A DNA stretch of 64,000 nt from Ashinkailepas kermadecensis (GCA_034440615.1 JAOTOM010005108.1:310001-374000); one strand, 5' to 3'. Positions 12,248 through 24,784 are shown, counted from the stretch's first letter. Numbers and translations are program-made. The notes: generated by a model from the sequence alone, not told the origin.

Positions 12248-12444
12248 GTGAGGTGGCGGCGTCGCGCTACGCCCGGCTGACCGCCGTGACCAACATGGCG
12301 GCCGATCCACCTCACCTGCTCGCCGACCCCGTGTGGCGCCCGAACGCCAGACGGCGCCTCGCAGACTGGATCGCATCCACTAAAAGTATGTTGAAGTATA
12401 GCAAGCTGTTGCCCGTACTGCTCAGACACAAGGCGCGCAGAAAG
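12248..12444 (+). CDS. Possible exon of an unidentified gene
   Basis: A GC-rich open segment reads LTAVTNMAADPPHLLADPVW, then RPNARRRLADWIASTK. It is bounded by an acceptor-like GCGTTGCAG on the left. On the right there are two possible donors: AAAA|GTATGT at 12385/12386, or AAAG|GTATGT at 12444/12445. An ATG at 12295 in AACATGG context could make it a first exon of 50 codons ending in phase 0 at 12444. I do not recognise the protein. It lies on the same strand as the TLDc gene 17 kb downstream, but no link can be shown. The open frame extends leftward through the minisatellite, which weakens the case. Confidence 0.35.
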
Positions 12445-12699
12445 GTATGTGGTCGTCTGCTCTGCCGGCACTGAATGTGGTCAGCAATGTATGTAATGCT
12501 AACGCTAGCTGTACTGGCAGTCTATGCTGATTTGCATGGTATCGGCGAGACTACTGACTTATGGGTGAATTGGGGAAGTTATTTTTATTTTGTGAATTGA
12601 TCTACTGGTGTGTCTTCGCGGTGTACCTATTAACCACAGGTCGAGCATATGTTGCCTGGCACGTACACTTCAACGTGCTGCAGTTGAACAATAAACCTA

Positions 12700-12859
12700 G
12701 GGGACGAGTGTTCTAGGGGTAAGATGCTCGTCTCGCAATCGAAAGATTGTGGGTTCGAATCTCACCTGTCGCTACTCTTCGCCCGCGACCAATCGGCGTG
12801 AGAGATTGGCGACGCTATATAACTCAACGGTCGACGTGTCGTAAAACCAATAACCAACC
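12700..12859 (+). mobile_element. tRNA-derived SINE, family 1, full length
   Basis: The head resembles a tRNA gene, with A-box GTTCTAGGGGTAAGATGC and B-box GGTTCGAATC. The body has CCAATCGGCGTGAGAGATTG and GGCGACGCTATA, and the tail is CCAATAACCAACC. It is flanked by a perfect 13-bp target-site duplication, AACAATAAACCTA (12687-12699 and 12860-12872). SINEs of this type are copied by a partner LINE. This is the reference copy for the family in this window. Confidence 0.95.
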
Positions 12860-12904
12860 AACAATAAACCTACTTTGAATTTTCAACGCTCGCAGTGTGG
12901 AGAT

Positions 12905-13028
12905 TAACTAGACTCTCGGAGGCTGATATAAACTAGACCCTCTGAGGCTGAGATTAGCTAGAGCCTCTGAGGTTGATATTAAATAAACCCTCTGATACCA
13001 AGATTAACTAGACCCTCGGAGGCTTTTT
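12905..13028 (+). repeat. Degenerate ~28-bp minisatellite
   Basis: About five copies of a unit like CTAGACCCTCGGAGGCTGA with variable spacing. Confidence 0.75.
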
Positions 13029-13264
13029 GTCATAATTCCCAAACCGCTAAGATTGAAACTGTAAATTCGGCATAAGCACCTACCTCCCAACAATTGGGAT
13101 GCATACATGAAAAATTGAGGTTAATTCCATAAAAGTTTGCATAGCTAAGGTTGGTCAAATGTCCGCATGCCCCCGTTTCAATGCTGTTTTAAACGTACCT
13201 TGACACATAAGTTTCAAGTTAATGTTAAGTCGCTAAGATATGACTTCAAACGGAAATTGAAAAG

Positions 13265-14660
13265 CTCCAAGAAGCCTATCTGTTCCACCAATATTGTGTG
13301 AATTGGCTCGATTTGTTGGCTCCTTGCTCAGTGGATTAAATGGACTGGATTTGCCAGTGAGGGCATCCGCTGAGTGAGGGCTAATATTGAGAAAATCCAC
13401 CTGCAGCCACTATATATTTCCCAGCTGAAATGACCTCAAATCTAAGCACATTTTTCGGGGACTAATAGACTGACTATTGCAAAGTGAAAATGGCTAATTC
13501 ACGTCGTGCACGAAGAATTGTGCACTACGCTTTCGTTTCTGAGGTGATCACGGTCAAACAGCTTATATTCAACATTTTTTTTTATCCAAAATAGTTCAGG
13601 TTTTTCATGTCAAAAATGTTTTGGGATTTTTCTTGAAGTTGTAAAAAGTGAGAAGCATTTGGCTTTACGTTCGGGTCTCTCATTACCTTTTCCTGGACAC
13701 AATATATTTCGAAAGTCGCCAGATTCATCACATATTCCCTGGTACTTGGCCTTGATCTTTGTTCACACCATGGTGTTGAACTAAATTTTGAGCTTGCATA
13801 TCATCGGTGGTGAAGCACGAAGCCACATTTGCATCATGACCAGAGTCCGAGAACTACAGCAAAGAACAGGCGACGAACTCCATTCCGGACATTGTCCTGC
13901 TTAAACTAAGCTGTAAGATCGATGAAACATGACCAATGAACTTGGCGCTACATGACCAATGAAGTCGATGCGCCCTAAAGCCGAAGTAACTAACTAACTA
14001 ATCGATGAAAGCAGGTCCACAAACACATTTTAAGTAGCACTGAAAGTGCAAAGATAGACCAAAATCATGCCATTTACCACCTATCTGTCCAGTAGGTATA
14101 GACCAAAAGTTAAGTAGGATAAAATTCACCTCTCCCCACAGTTAGAGTTGCTGCATATTCTGCTGTACTGCTAGAGTTAACTATGCTTAACTGCACTGCT
14201 ATTTCTATTTAATGTACGTTTTAGAAACACTATGTCCTAAGCATTTACAACAGTGAACAATATTTCAGCTTTTGAACTCATTCCAGGGTATATAAGACAG
14301 TTTATAAGAGCACATTACTACCAAATTTTCGCTGTACCTGCCGCTTCGATTCTGCGTGACCAACTGGGAATGCAAGCATGCTTTCCGAAAACATATTCTG
14401 CCCTTGCATGCGAAGACAGAAGGTTCCGATAATAACTTCACTTTGCTATAACACGTGATTCATAGAGGCGCGGCTATTTTTACATTGAACGACATTTCAG
14501 CTGAGGAACTAGTGGTACCGGTGGATTTTCTCAATATCAGCCCCCAGTCAGCTGATGCCTTCACTGGCAAATCGATTTAATTCACTAAGCAAGGGGCCGA
14601 CAAATCGACCCAGTTCACGCAATCTTGGTGCAACAGATAGGCTTCTTCTGAACTTTTGTG
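13265..14660. mobile_element. Inverted-repeat (foldback-like) element
   Basis: The left arm (about 13268-13445) begins GAAGCCTATCTGTT and runs through CCAGTGAGGGCATC and TTGAGAAAATCCACC. Its complement forms the right arm (about 14490-14655). The arms are about 180 bp at roughly 85 percent identity by eye. The interior of about 1.05 kb holds no transposase that I can see and carries a short retroposon at 13941-13999. Boundaries and TSD are not certain. Confidence 0.65.
13941..13999 (+). mobile_element. Mini-retroposon copy (diverged)
   Basis: This diverged member of the 52-53 bp family has TTGGCGCTACATGACCAATG, then GTCGATGCGCCC, and a CTAACTAACTA-rich tail. The clean copies are at 44675 and 63369. 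No unambiguous TSD is seen. Confidence 0.55.
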
Positions 14661-15005
14661 GTAACCGCATGCTCATTTTGTGGTAACCGCATGTTACTTT
14701 TGTGGTAACCGTATGCTCATTTTGTGGTAACCGCATGCTCCTGTTCTGGCCATACTCATGCTTCCCATTGGATTTCCAGTGAATACTGCATCGATTATCT
14801 TGGCATGCTGCATACTACTGCACCGAGCCCAGCCTCACCAACCCGATCGACATCAATCAACAGAGTCTCACGCTGCAAAATACATGCCAATCCCGACCTT
14901 ACCAACCAGACTTGTTGTAAACAACAGTGTCTCATGCTGAAACACAGATTCCGAGCCCAGCTTCACCGACCCAATCGGTGGGAATCAACAACACCGCAGG
15001 CTCAA
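14655..15005. repeat. 22-bp repeats followed by ~75-bp repeats
   Basis: At 14655-14745 there are four copies of GGTAACCGCATGCTCATTTT-like units. At 14750-15005 there are about three diverged copies of a ~75-base unit with CATGCTG, GAGCCCAGCCTCACC and ATCAACA. Confidence 0.65.
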
Positions 15006-15743
15006 CCGTGCCTCTATTTTTACCGGCGTTTTGCCACCGTGTCCAGCTGACCTTTGCCTGTCCCCTGGTGGCACTGCGCACAGGTCAAGGTCACTAGATT
15101 GCCCGAGGCAGCTACCAGCTCCCAGACACCTGGTGATGAAACCCCGAACCGCGGCAGTTCCTGTTGACCTGAGCGGTGCTGCCAGGTCGCGTCTTGTGTA
15201 TGGTGTTCGCTTAGTATTATTGTCGTCGCCAATCACCGGAAGGTACGGATCGGCTAGCGAGACACTGTGGCTCACATGAGGCTGGGATTAATGACTTCAA
15301 GTCACAACACGGCTCGTGCGTGTGAAGACATATTCAGCTCGTGAGTGTGAAGACATTATCAGCTCGTTAATGTGAAGACATCCTCAGGTACGCTCTGCTG
15401 CGTGCATGAAGTCGTCAGCTCGATAAGTCTTGATTTTTCCCATGTGTGTGTGTGGATGAATTTTACCAGCCTGCCACCGTGTTGGTGATTTCGGCTGTTA
15501 CAATTTTCCCTTTGCTCGTTTGTACTGGTGGACAGCTTGGGAACCACTCAGCGCATGCACAATGAATGGTTACTATAATTCAATGGTATATTGATATACA
15601 TGGCCGTAAGTGTGTGAAAATCATGGGGCTTGGGAACAGGTAAATGCAAAAATTTAAGTTATGGGGGTATGGGGACAAGATTGGGGAGGGTCGACACCCC
15701 GGAGATGTACATCAATTATCATGTATACATGCATATATACACA

Positions 15744-15746
<3 letters not shown>

Positions 15747-15810
<64 letters not shown>

Positions 15811-15826
15811 ATATATATATATATCG
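15747..15826. repeat. (AT)n microsatellite
   Basis: Uninterrupted AT dinucleotide repeat of about 80 bases, broken once near 15810 by C. The ORFs over it are compositional. Confidence 0.97.
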
Positions 15827-16048
15827 ATGCGGTTAACTTAATTGTTAATCAGGTTGCTTGTTAGTTATATTTTCGCCCAACAATCCAGAAAAACAATAAC
15901 CGAAGAAGATCGTACTGTTGACCTTCAAAAGTGCTAGACGTGTGCAATTTCATGGCGTGGTCGTTAACGGTTCGGTCATAGTAGTTACGTATTTCGATGT
16001 CTGTCGCCGCATGACGACATTAGCACTTGTTCAGCCACGCAGTGGCAG

Positions 16049-16425
16049 CACCTGTGGCTCGCCCACTGACCACTGGCCCACCTGTGGCTCGCCCACTGAC
16101 CACTGGCCCACCTGTGGCTCGCCCACTGACCACTGGCCCACCTGTGGCTCGCCCACTGACCACTGGCCCACCTGTGGCTCGCCCACTGACCACTGGTCCA
16201 CCTGTGGCTCGCCCACTGACCACTGGTCCACCTGTGGCTCGCCTACTGACCACTAGTCCACCTGTGGCTCGCCCACTGACCACTGGCCCACCTGTGGCTC
16301 GCCCATTGACCACTGGCCCACCTGTGGCTCGCCCATTGACCACTGGCCCACCTGTGGCTCACCCACTGACCACTGACCCACCTGTGGCTCGTCCACTGAC
16401 CACTGGTCCACCTGTGACTTCCCCA
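16049..16425. repeat. 30-bp minisatellite, about 12 copies
   Basis: The unit is CACCTGTGGCTCGCCCACTG plus ACCACTGGCC, exactly 30 bases. All six frames therefore stay partly open and give repetitive ORFs (for example PPVARPLTTG). Confidence 0.95.
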
Positions 16426-16545
16426 ACAATGTGTGGTCGACGAATTGCCTGGCCTGCTGTGATATTTTCATACAAGCAGCTGATCGTTGCCTTCACTCGA
16501 TCACAGGCTTGACATCGTACGTATTGGGTATTTATCTTGTCAACC

Positions 16546-16777
16546 CAGCGGCGGATCCAGGGGAAACTGGGGGCATGTTCCCCCAGCCCCCGATAGAGAT
16601 GCACTTAACGACTGAAAAAAGCCGTCCCTTCAGTATGTTTGAGTACACCCTCCCCTCCCAGTGAGTTTTTCATCCGATAGCGCCCCTCGGAGTAGAAAAG
16701 ACCTCCCTCCGGAAGAATGGCGCCCTTCCAGAACAAGTGACTCCGCTAGGCGATCAAGATTCCTGTATCCGTCCCTG
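16546..16777. mobile_element. hAT-like MITE (232 bp)
   Basis: It begins CAGCGGCGGATCCAGGGG and ends ...CTGTATCCGTCCCTG, imperfect terminal inverted repeats of the CAGnGGCGGATCCAG type common in animal hAT elements. Flanks TGTCAACC (16538-16545) and GTTCAACC (16778-16785) make a near 8-bp target-site duplication, the hAT length. There is no coding capacity. Confidence 0.75.
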
Positions 16778-17284
16778 GTTCAACCGTATTCATCGAGGTA
16801 TGGAATAGCACTGCTTGCTTGCTGTAAATGCATGCGATTCATTATTCAATGATTGTTGTTAAGTGCTAAGATTCCATATCAATGTCAATGTGACGTTGAG
16901 CTGAGATTCCATCCAGATTATTACTTGCTCTGAGATGCATCCGGATGTGATCAAGATCAAAATCCAGCTGTGAGATGCATCCAGATTATTACTTGCTCAT
17001 GTTTCGTGTTTGCAGCATCTGGATTATTACTTGCACGTATGTCGTATTTGTACCATTGTAAATTTACGCCTCGTATTGTATTAATTGTTTCATGGGCAGT
17101 TGAATCCGGTTCACTTTGACTTTTCATTCGGGCGCAAGTGTGCGATGCAATTTCTCGTGATAATTATTGTGTATATATCCGTTTTCAATCCTCCTTTGCT
17201 ATATCAAGGTAATCGCCGTCAAGTCAGGTCCCATGGTACCTGTAATGACCCTTCCTGGAAGATGTTCTCAGGAAAATGTCCTGC

Positions 17285-18115
17285 ATATCGCGTCTCTGGT
17301 ACACTACCAACGTCCTCAACTGATGTCCAGATTGTCTCTGGTAACTACCAACGTCCTCTGCTGACATACGGGGCCGCGGTAGCTCAGTTGGTAGAGCATC
17401 GGACTCTTGATCGCAAGATTGTGGGTTCGAATCTCACAACAGACGGTATTTACAGAGTCCACCCGCGACCAATTGGCGTGACCGGTTGGCGACGCTATAT
17501 AACCTAGCGGTTGAATGCGTCGTAAAAGAACTCAAGGTTCTTCTTCTGCTGACATACAGATCGTCTCTGGTACACTACCAACGTCCTCTGCTGCCGTCCA
17601 GATTGTCTCTGGTACACTACCAACGTCCTCTGCTGATGTCCAGATCGTCTCTGGTACACTACCAACGTCCTCTGCTGATGTCTAGATCGTCTCTGGTACA
17701 CTACCAACGTCCTCTGCTGACGTCCAGATTGTCTCTGGCACACTACCAACGTCCTCTGCTGATGTCCAGATCGTCTCTGGTACACTACCAACGTCCTCTG
17801 CTGATGTCCAGATCGTCTCTGGTACACTACCAACGTCATCTGCTGATGTCCAGATTGTCTCTGGTACACCACCAACGTCCTCTGCTGATGTCCAGATCGT
17901 CTCTGGTGCACTACCAACGTCATCTGCTGATGTCCAGATTGTCTCTGGTACACCACCAACGTCCTCTGCTGATGTCCAGATTGTCTCTGGTACACCACCA
18001 ACGTCCTCTGCTGATGTCCAGATTGTCTCTGGTACACTACCAACGTCCTCTGCTGATGTCCAGATTGTCTCTGGTACACCACCAACGTCCTCTGCTGACG
18101 TCCAGATCGGATTCA
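17285..18115. repeat. 42-bp minisatellite split by a SINE
   Basis: The unit is CAGATTGTCTCTGGTACACT plus ACCAACGTCCTCTGCTGATGTC, 42 bases. About two copies lie left of the SINE at 17370-17544 and about thirteen to the right. Because 42 is a multiple of three, both strands give long repetitive ORFs that are not genes. Confidence 0.95.
17370..17544 (+). mobile_element. tRNA-derived SINE, family 2 (different tRNA head)
   Basis: The head is a strongly tRNA-like GGTAGCTCAGTTGGTAGAGC (A-box) with ACTCTTGATC in anticodon position, suggesting tRNA-Lys(CTT) ancestry, and B-box GGTTCGAATCT. The body (ACCAATTGGCGTGACCGGTT, GGCGACGCTATATAAC) is clearly homologous to family 1, so the head has been exchanged. 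The copy is flanked by a perfect 13-bp TSD, TCTGCTGACATAC (17357-17369 and 17545-17557), made from the surrounding minisatellite. Confidence 0.93.
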
Positions 18116-18589
18116 CCTGGGCATAACCCACGCACTACTGGATTCATAAATGCTTGGCATGATTTTGACTCGTGGTTACTTTTGAACGAAGTACTTTTCA
18201 ACGGAGTGGTATAATTTGAACTTACTTTAGCTTGCTTACCAGCTCAAAATACGGCATCATCTAGCGACACAGCTTTTAGCGCATGAAGGTTCACAGGGGC
18301 GTTACCAGTGTGATCATGGCGAGTACAAGGCGGCATTGGGAGTGTTGATGCGGGAGAGGAAGATGCTGACCGCAGGGCTTCCGCTCTGTGTCCGGGATCG
18401 GACGTCATACCGTACCGTATCATACCGTTATCCACAAAGACGCGGCGCGGCGCTCTGCGCACTCTTACCACCACCAAGCGAACCCACGCGTCTATTACAC
18501 ACCAAGCGAACCGGCGAGTCCATTACGCACCAAGCAAACAGCGCGCCCATACCCGCCAAGCGAACCGGCCCCGGCGCGAGTTTTCTTGG

Positions 18590-19720
18590 GTCGCTGTACT
18601 TATTTGGAGCCCCTATACGAATTATGGGGCCCCGACGCTAATTTTTTGGGACACAGCGCGATTCTTGGGAACCCCGGCGTGATTCTTGGGGGCCTACCCT
18701 CTCAGAATTGGGCGGGGGGGGGGAGGTCATTGGCCCATTTGGTACGCCACTGCGGCTGCTTAACGAGTTTTTTTTAATCAGCCGATGACATCCTTCTGAG
18801 TAGAAGAGGGCTTTTTAGGGACGTTTTAGGGACTTATGGCGCGATTGTTGGGGCACCGGAGTGATGTTCCATGTCCGTGTTAATTTTTCCATGCTTCGGC
18901 TTCATTTTTTTCGAGTTTCGGTGAGACTTGGGGCCCCGGTGCTACACTTTGAACCCATAGCGTAATATTTAAGGGCCGGGTGCGACTGTCTGAGACCCCC
19001 GGGTTCAGCGTGATTTTCAGGGTGCCCCGGCCCAACCTTTTGGGAGCTCCAGCGTGATTTTGAAGGACCCCGGCCCAATTTTTGGCGGCCCCAGCGTGAT
19101 TATCAGGGGCCCGGTCAAACTTTTTGGATGCACCAACACGATTTTCAAGGGCCCGGCTCGACCCTTTGTGCCCCAGCGTGATTCGCAGGGGTCCGAATCT
19201 TTTTGGGGCCACAGCATCATTTCCAGGGGCCCGGTGAGCTTTCTTGGGCCCCATCGTGACTTTCAGGAGCCCCGGCCGGACCTATTAGTGCCCACAGCGT
19301 AATTTCCAGGGGCACCGGCCGACCTTTTGGAGCACATAACGTGACTTTCATGGGCCCCGGCATGGCTTTTAAGGACCCTAGCGTGATTTGCAGTGGCCTC
19401 GGCCCGAATTTTTTGGGCTCCGCGTGCGATTTACAGGGGCGCCATGTTCACCTTCTGAGGCCTTTTCTTTGCCCTGACAAAACTTTTTTGGGGCCCCGGC
19501 ATCATTTTTTTGGTCCTCCAATGTGATTTTCAAGGACTTTGGTGCGTTTTTGTGGCCCTCAGCGTCATTTTCAGGGGCCCAGACGCGACGTTTTGGGGCC
19601 CCAATGTGATTTTCAGAGGGCTCAGTACGAGTTTTGGGGCCCCAACAGGATTTTTAGGGGCACCGGTACAATTTTTCCGAACCAGGCGCGATTCTTGGGG
19701 CCCCGCAATCTCTCAGGCGG
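18590..19720. repeat. Degenerate ~35-bp minisatellite
   Basis: Some thirty loose copies of a GGGGCCCCGGCGTGATTTTC-like unit of 33-38 bases, heavily diverged and likely old. ORFs in it are repetitive and not credible genes. Confidence 0.85.
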
Positions 19721-21300
19721 GCAACTGTCCCTTTTGCCCCCCGCTCTTGGTACGCCGCTGGTCCACGATCAAATTATGCAGAACTCGCTCATTGTACCTA
19801 GTCTGTTTAGTCTAGCTTAGTGTAAGTATAACGTATCAGAAGCTGATGCAAAAACCTGGTTTGTGGGGTGGCAAAAAAGTATTTTCTCCGATTTGGACAA
19901 AAACTCATCAGACTTGAGCAGCTGACAATCGTCGGGTCTGTTTAACACAACATTTATATCATGAAATATTCTTAGATTTCGAGAAAATACCAGTGCGGCG
20001 CAAAAATTAGGCAAAAATCGGCCTCGGGAGCACGAGCATGACCCCACTGGACACTAGATTCGCAAGCGCTTCCGTGCAGTCGTGTGTGTGGTTCGTCATG
20101 GCTCTCATTTTGCATGCCTATTTGGCAGTAAGGGTCTTGTTGAAGTTATGCGTTCCGTTGAGAAACACCGCAGGTTCTTTCTGCGGACGTGTTTGCAACA
20201 TGCAGCGGTTCTCATGCAGCGGTGTGCTCTGTGTATGTGTGGTTGCATTGGTGAGCTCACCCGCGTTCAGACACGTGCTGTTGCCACGACTGCAATTAGT
20301 TCGTGGGACAGCATCATACAACTATTTGTCAGTTGGATTAGTGCATGAGCTGAAGTTCAGAGGATGGGTGCTTATTTTTAGGTTAACGCTATGTCCATGA
20401 GCGGCACAAGGCATGCATGGACGTAAGCTCTACTCGTACCCCTCCCTCTCCAGCAGCCCCCCCCCATCCCACCATTTACAATCACTTTGCCGTGGCAGAG
20501 CCTCTTACTGGGTAGCAAGACCGTCGCATGGCAACAGGATTGCAACACCACCTCGCATCCGTCCGACAATCCGCATCTGGCAGTCACCCAACGTGGACAG
20601 ACCGGCCGACAAAAGGCGGCAGGTCTGACGATGCACGAGCCCGCTCTGTGGCCGGCGGTCGGCACGGCGCGGCACGGCGGTACCGTGACTGGGCGCTGAC
20701 CGGTCCGCCAGGCGGCGTGCGTGACCTGGTGCTATGTGCCGGTCGGTACCGAGGTCGTGCCGGCTCCGTGCCGGCTGCCCGGCTCATGTCCAGGCACGGC
20801 CCGCCGCACCAGTCGGCTGGAGATCCGGCAGCACGCCGTGCGCTGCACCGGCGCACACTGTGATAACTCGAGGGAAAACTGGCCATAAATCATTGCGGAC
20901 AAAGTATGCTAGTTACAGGGGCGGTTTTGGTCTTAATCGAAAGAGCTTCACATTTAGAAGATATGGAGAATCTCTATTGTCTTAAAGATTGCTTAACCCA
21001 GGAATTTCAGAGGTAATACCTACAAGAGTGAAGAGAACATTCCCCTCCTCATTTTGCTTCCGCGAAATATCTCGGGAACCAATTGAGGTAGACAGCTCAA
21101 ATTGTGCACACACCTACATGAGTATCTAGTGTACCTCGTTTTAAAAGATCAACGTCCGGTCATTCATAGTGACATCATAATGGCGTCATAAGCGAAGTCC
21201 ATGGGCACTCATATATTGGATAATTATTAGTTAGCGTTTGCAATGCGAGCATTCTGCACTGTAAATGTGACCTAATAATTGCTCCGCAGAATATAATCCA
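19721..21300. other. Unassigned sequence with a GC/CpG-rich patch
   Basis: No recognisable gene. The stretch 20570-20870 is CpG-rich and open in several frames on both strands, which could mark a promoter-proximal or coding patch. No motif, splice pattern or homology supports a specific call. Confidence 0.3.
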
Positions 21301-21309
21301 ATAATTGCT

Positions 21310-21570
21310 TGGAGAGGGCTCGCTGTGCGCGTCAGGGAGCGGCGGCTGGACGCTGCCGACCGTTGGACGTGGACGTTGCCGACCGTTGGACGTGGATGTT
21401 TCCGACCATTGGACGTTGGGTTGGACGTGGACTCTGCCGGACGTTGGACGTTTGATTGGAAATGGACGCTGCGGACCGTTGGACGTTGGTTTGGACGTCT
21501 GCAGGGATTGAGCGGCGGTTGGACGCGGCCGACCGTTGGACGTTGGATTCAACGTCTGCAGAGATTCTGC
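21310..21570. repeat. Degenerate minisatellite around GTTGGACGT
   Basis: About ten copies of a ~20-33 base unit (GACCGTTGGACGTGGACG and variants). Confidence 0.8.
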
Positions 21571-24185
21571 GGCGTGCCGAAGGGTGTGGCTGTGATGTTG
21601 CATGATTAGTGCTGTGTTGCAAATCAGCTCAGAATAACAATGAAAAATACAACGCATGTGTGGAAGTTCCCCATTCGCCCGTTTACTCTTCTGAGCGTGG
21701 TGAACAATAACACCTTGTGATGGAGTAAATCATGTGGTATGCGCTTTACAAACCCTGCTTGAGTACTGACGTACAATACCAATTATCAGAAGATTCAATG
21801 TACAACGTTGTGATGGCGTTGTGGCCCGCTATACAAAAGCTAAACACAGCAGGCTTCGCAATTTAAACGAAGGACTTCATGACCCTCCCAAGAGTAAGGC
21901 GATCCAAAGGGAAACGAATGCAATTTGTCTGTACGGATTTCGATTTCTGGAAATGAGATATCCAATCATAACATACGACACATGAATTCAGAATGTATGG
22001 CGTAGGTCGGGTGCGCTCTCCGTTCTTATTGGGAACAGAGAGCTAGACGCCGAGTAGCACAGTGCCGAATCATCTCCACAACCAGAGCGCTCCCTGGACA
22101 TGGTGCGCTAGTGCGGATCCGACCGGCTTGGCAGCTGTCGTTGCCAGGCACGTGGTCGTTTTTTTTAGGATGCCTGCGCCGTTACGTCACTGGACCGTAG
22201 GGAGACACGTCCCGCTGATGTTGCAATGTCCCGTCGTTACGTACCGTCGTTAAGTCACTGGACCGGATAATATTTGGGTAATGCGATTTATCATCAGAAT
22301 AAAGTGACCATCAAGAGCGTTGGAAGATCGAGGGCAGTAGCTGGTGCGTTCCACGACAAATCGATCAATGTCCCATACATTTTGATTGAGACCAAAATTC
22401 GTCTTGCTTGCTCACTTGTTTGCTTGCTTGCTTGCTCACAGGGTAGTCTTTAGATCTGAATACGGCTGTGCAAATTTCGCCCGATTCGGCCAACGGATTT
22501 TGGGCTACAGCCTCCGGCATTATTTTTAGGTCAAATAACATGGGTTGGTTTGACGATGGATATCTCATCAATAAGAAGGGGAAAGGGCGGGAAATATTAT
22601 ATATTTCAGAAGAAAAAGGATCAACTGAAACATTCCCGAAATAAAATATCAGTATTTCCTATGTTTGACCTCGCGGCCTCATGACCTCGTGCCTCATGAC
22701 CTCCCGTAACCCCTAGCCCATCGAAATTGACAAATTTGACAGCGGAAATAAAAGTGGACATGATTTCGCTGACCAAACGAAAAGTTTTTTAAAATGCGTT
22801 CTTATCCGATACGGCCGTCCGCTCGTCATGACTTTTTGATTTTGCGTTTTCCGGGTAGGACAGATTTCGTGTAAGCTTTCTTCATTGGAAATCTACGTGA
22901 GGTAGAACAATGACATACGGACATATGATGGGAAAACGTTTTTCTAAAAAACACATTCCTACCTTTTTAATGTGAATCTTATAGTTTCCTTTAAAAACCA
23001 TGACGAATTTCAAGGTCACTAGATACCGATAGGTCACTTATGGGTTTATTTACGCATGGCGACGCAATTGTACTTCGGAGCAACTGATATGCACAGAATA
23101 ACATCAAACATGGAAACAACGCAGCCCGACCCTATTGAATGACGTTATATTACCTACATATTGCATCTGACGCGGTAGGTAGGTACCTATAAGAAACATG
23201 AGGATCACTTTGTGTTAGCGTCCAAGTGTTAGCCAGGTTTATCATTTTGTGCTGAAGAAAAAGCATCGTCTCTCTGGACTGCTGATGACTATGTGTTAAA
23301 GGCAAATAAAAGCCAAGGTGCTTCTCTCGCGTATGTCTTCCATCCCACCCCATCCGTACTTCGTACATATATCCGTACTTCCCATCCGTACATAGTTCAA
23401 TACTCTCCAGCCTGGTCGCGGTTCCGAGGGAGATAAAGGCGCCGGCATTGATGCCGGTGGACAACAGAGAGGTTAATATCGGGAAGGAAACGATAATAGG
23501 CTTGGCAGAGCCGGATCAGTGTACGAATCAGTTTTCGAAAACGCCTGGTGGAAAGAGGCGTGGTCAATTTTTTTTACTTACATAAACGCTACAAGCAATT
23601 ATGATAGTTGCTGTGTCGATTCTTTTCGTCGCCATACAAAGCGAATAAGAAAAAAATTGTTGCTAAAGTATCGGTAAGCCCCAGTGACAACGTGAGAATC
23701 CTCACATTACTAGAGGTGTGGCTTTGTGTGTGAAATTTCCATTTTGAAATTTGTCAAACAATTTTTTTAATATCCGATTTTTAAAGATTTTTTTTCTCAC
23801 AATCGGCGTCAGAAAAGAAACAAATGAAAAGGATACACCGAAGTGAAACTTGATGCAAACAAAATTCGGAACTCTGACAAGCTTAGAAGAACAAAGCATG
23901 CCAAAATCGACAAATATGTAAAATTCATTTTGCGGAAACGTTTAAACTCGAAATTGACTTTCCATCAAATAAAATATATTTCGTTGGCTGCTGGCTATCT
24001 GTACCTGTCGATAAGTCTTTGAAATATGCCATATTCAAAGCTCTACAAATTTTTGAAGGTATATGTAATCCCAAAATTAACCCGTTAAACAACTTTCACC
24101 GATTAACAAAATATATCCTAGGCCAAAGCGATGCGCCCGGACGACTTCTTTCAGATGCCGTCTTAAGATCATCTGCCAATTGATA
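21571..24185. other. Unassigned AT-rich sequence
   Basis: No gene, RNA or clear repeat recognised. Short ORFs here show no motif. Confidence 0.4.
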
Positions 24186-24344
24186 GGGGACGAGTGGTCT
24201 AGGGGTAAGATGCTCGTCTCACAATCGAAAGATTGTGGGTTCGAGTCTCACCTGTCGCTACTCTTCGCCCGCGACCAATCGGCGTGAGAGATTGGCGACG
24301 CTATATGACTCAACGGTCGACGTGTCGTAAAACCAATAACCAAC
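24186..24344 (+). mobile_element. tRNA-derived SINE, family 1, full length
   Basis: Near-identical to the copy at 12700 (A-box GGTCTAGGGGTAAGATGC, B-box GGTTCGAGTC, tail CCAATAACCAACC), with a perfect 13-bp TSD CTGCCAATTGATA (24173-24185 and 24345-24357). The high identity suggests recent activity. Confidence 0.95.
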
Positions 24345-24784
24345 CTGCCAATTGATATTTACTATCTAAAAAAAACATTTCCGGAATTCCAAGCTGTTCG
24401 CCCCGCTTTTATTACCAGATATGATGAACTATTAGGCGTTGCAGTCACCAAAAATCACAAAACGGCCTGGCAACATCATATTTCACCCATTGCGCAAAAA
24501 TGCAACGTTAAACAGTTCCAATTTTTTTATCTCGAATTTTCCGAGAATAGTTTCACAATTCCTAAGGTGCCCACGGCCCCAGATTCCATGTTCACCTCCA
24601 AAATTCGGTTTCAGCGAACTTCGAAATCGACGCAGTTTGTAACGATTAGGTTATCAAAGCCAAATCGACGCCGTTTTATCTGCTTTCATTGTCCTAACAT
24701 GTGTACCATTGTGCAGTAGAGTCCCATGCAGAATGCTCACATGCACAGTGTCCCCAGAATGTGAATAACGAAGTCACATAAAGG

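Noticed and set aside
12700..12775. Functional tRNA gene
   Set aside because: The same head occurs in at least six copies, each with a SINE body, tail and TSD, and the cloverleaf is incomplete.
17370..17442. Functional tRNA-Lys gene
   Set aside because: The A- and B-boxes are good, but the anticodon stem does not pair properly and the sequence continues into a SINE body with target-site duplications. It is a SINE head.
16049..18115. CRISPR-like direct repeats
   Set aside because: Units are contiguous with no unique spacers, there are no cas genes, and the DNA is eukaryotic. They are minisatellites.
17486..18214. 242-codon ORF and its antisense partners
   Set aside because: The 42-bp unit is a multiple of three, so open frames on both strands are automatic.
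20528..20886. Arg/Gly-rich ORFs on both strands
   Set aside because: Open on both strands because of GC-rich composition, with no motif or splice evidence.
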